A stretch of DNA of 6,639 nucleotides from Moraxellaceae bacterium UBA2032 (GTDB lineage Bacteria; Pseudomonadota; Gammaproteobacteria; Pseudomonadales; Moraxellaceae), in assembly GCA_002333125.1 (NCBI GenBank), contig DDBM01000109.1, positions 1 to 6,639 of the forward strand, read 5' to 3'. Each line of letters starts with the position of its first letter. Position 1 is the stretch's first letter. Shown here piece by piece: positions 5,313-6,639 of the stretch. The notes beneath the pieces were generated by a model. That model had not been told where the DNA came from. It saw only the letters and a program-made list of their open reading frames with translations, and ran no database searches. Position numbers and translations under genes: made by a program.

Positions 5313-6639
5313 GGTTATTTAAATACTCCAACAATAAGGGGACAGGTCGGCCTGTTCCGCCTTTTTGTGCGCCACTATGCCATGCTACGCCTGCAATGTC
5401 TAAATGCGCCCATGTGTAGTCTTTGGTAAAACGCGATAAAAAACAAGCGGCGGTAATTGCGCCACCATAAGGGCCACCAATGTTGCCCATGTCGGCAAAG
5501 GGTGAGTCCAATAGTTCTTGATAGTCGTCCAAAACGGGCATACGCCATGTACGGTCATTACTTTGCTGGCCTGCTTGTAATAAGTCATTGGCCAACGCGT
5601 CATCAGCACTAAATAAACCTGATACCACTTTGCCTAAGGCAACCACACACGCGCCTGTTAAGGTCGCAATATCAATCACAATCGCAGGGTCGTATTTTTT
5701 AACATAGGTCAGGGCATCACAAAGTACCAAACGACCTTCGGCATCAGTATTTAAAATCTCTACCGTTTGCCCCGACATAGTGGTCACAATATCACTTGGG
5801 CGAGTTGCTTTGCCCGAGGGCATATTTTCGGCAGCGGCAACCACGCCAACCACATTAATGGGTAGTTTTGCGGCAACTAGGGCTTTCATCACCCCAAATA
5901 CCGAAGCTGCACCACACATGTCAAATTTCATTTCGTCCATAGCCGCCGCAGGCTTAATCGAAATACCGCCTGTATCAAAGGTCACACCTTTGCCGACTAA
6001 TACCACGGGCTTATCGCCTTTTTTGCCGCCTTGATATTCCATGCTAATCAGCTTGCCCTCTTGGTCTGAGCCTTTAGATACTGCCAAAAAAGCCCCCATG
6101 CCGAGTTTTTCCATGTCTTTTTCGCCCAAAACTGACACGGTTAACTTACGTTGGCCTTTAGCCAATAACTGCGCTTGTTCGGCCAAATAGCTTGGATGAC
6201 AAATATTAGGCGGTAAATTACCCAAGTCACGGGCGTAATTTAAACCTATTGCAATAGACTCTCCCCATTGTAACGCCGCTTGGCCTGTTGCATTAGCCAA
6301 CTCTTGGCCTACAACTAAGGTCATGGTTTTGGCTTCGGTGGAGGTTTTTTTGCTTTTAAATTGCTCAAACCGATAACTGGCTTCTAAGGTCGCGCGTACA
6401 ATATCGGTTAAGGCTTGGCTATTGTTACGGTCGGTAACGCTTAACTCACTCAAAAAACTATAAATTATTTTGCTTTTGCTATTTAATGCTTTGTAAGCAC
6501 TGGCGCATAGTTTTTGTAAAGAACGCCCTGATAATTCTTTAGTGTCGCCTGCACCAACCACTAAAATAACAGGGCAAGAAATATTATTTAATTGATACAC
6601 TAATAGCGTTTGCCCTAATTTTGCCTCAAAATTAGCCGC
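5299..6639 (-). CDS. pepA: Leucyl aminopeptidase (M17), N-terminus cut by the window edge
   Basis: This is a cytosolic M17 leucine aminopeptidase that removes N-terminal residues using two metal ions. In several gammaproteobacteria it is also a DNA-binding accessory protein. The visible part is 446 codons plus TGA. The metal and catalytic motifs are intact: VGKGVTFDTGGISIKP (lysine and aspartate ligands plus active-site lysine), MKFDMCGAA, and the family signature NTDAEGRL encoded at 5728-5751. The frame stays open to base 6639. The 13 codons before the GTG at 6600 read AANFEAKLGQTLL, which matches the E. coli PepA stretch around GKPGQTLL. The GTG at 6600 is therefore an internal valine and the true start is outside the window, with roughly 35-55 residues missing relative to the usual 480-503. 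It heads the operon visible here. Confidence 0.95.
   Translation of the reverse strand, partial: AANFEAKLGQTLLVYQLNNISCPVILVVGAGDTKELSGRSLQKLCASAYKALNSKSKIIYSFLSELSVTDRNNSQALTDIVRATLEASYRFEQFKSKKTSTEAKTMTLVVGQELANATGQAALQWGESIAIGLNYARDLGNLPPNICHPSYLAEQAQLLAKGQRKLTVSVLGEKDMEKLGMGAFLAVSKGSDQEGKLISMEYQGGKKGDKPVVLVGKGVTFDTGGISIKPAAAMDEMKFDMCGAASVFGVMKALVAAKLPINVVGVVAAAENMPSGKATRPSDIVTTMSGQTVEILNTDAEGRLVLCDALTYVKKYDPAIVIDIATLTGACVVALGKVVSGLFSADDALANDLLQAGQQSNDRTWRMPVLDDYQELLDSPFADMGNIGGPYGGAITAACFLSRFTKDYTWAHLDIAGVAWHSGAQKGGTGRPVPLLLEYLNNRVAR

Noticed and set aside
5780..6034. Open frames on the strand opposite pepA, the AsmA-like gene and the small gene (for example 5780-6034, 3172-3363, 4604-4786).
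   Set aside because: They lie wholly antisense to well-supported genes, have no recognisable domains and look like shadows of the coding strand.

Overview
The window looks like part of a moderately AT-rich gammaproteobacterial chromosome. The right half carries the order pepA - holC - small helical protein, which is a known arrangement in Pseudomonadales (Pseudomonas, Acinetobacter and relatives). The composition fits a Moraxellaceae-like member of that order better than Pseudomonas itself. This taxonomic guess is inference from gene order and base composition, not from a marker gene.

Layout from left to right. Positions 1-87 may hold the last 28 codons of a + strand gene that starts outside the window (weak call). 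Positions 73-871 on the minus strand are a two-gene type II toxin-antitoxin module: a DUF1778 ribbon-helix-helix antitoxin followed by an overlapping GNAT acetyltransferase toxin of the TacT/AtaT kind. A perfect 12-bp inverted repeat at 882-908 overlaps a good sigma70-like promoter (905-933) just upstream and is the likely autoregulatory operator. Positions 1026-2615 on the + strand encode a complete membrane phosphoethanolamine transferase of the EptA/CptA family, transcribed away from the toxin-antitoxin module. Positions 2632-2749 hold two REP-like hairpins in inverted orientation, lying between the converging ends of the transferase gene and the right-hand operon.

Positions 2772-6639 are one minus-strand operon. 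It reads, from right to left, pepA (leucyl aminopeptidase, cut by the window edge), holC (DNA polymerase III chi), a 122-residue unknown helical protein and an AsmA-like periplasmic protein. Every junction in this operon overlaps (14, 4 and 8 nt), so translation is probably coupled.

The left part (toxin-antitoxin plus transferase) looks accessory and is more AT-rich than the housekeeping operon on the right. The toxin-antitoxin pair forms a self-contained addiction/persistence module. The transferase would modify lipid A or core LPS at the periplasmic face, and the AsmA-like protein would also act in the envelope, but nothing in the sequence shows that the two are co-regulated. I see no CRISPR array, tRNA, rRNA, insertion sequence, integrase or attachment site. 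I found no convincing undescribed multi-gene system. The items most worth following are the toxin-antitoxin operator, the paired REP hairpins with compensatory base changes, and the small unknown protein coupled to holC.
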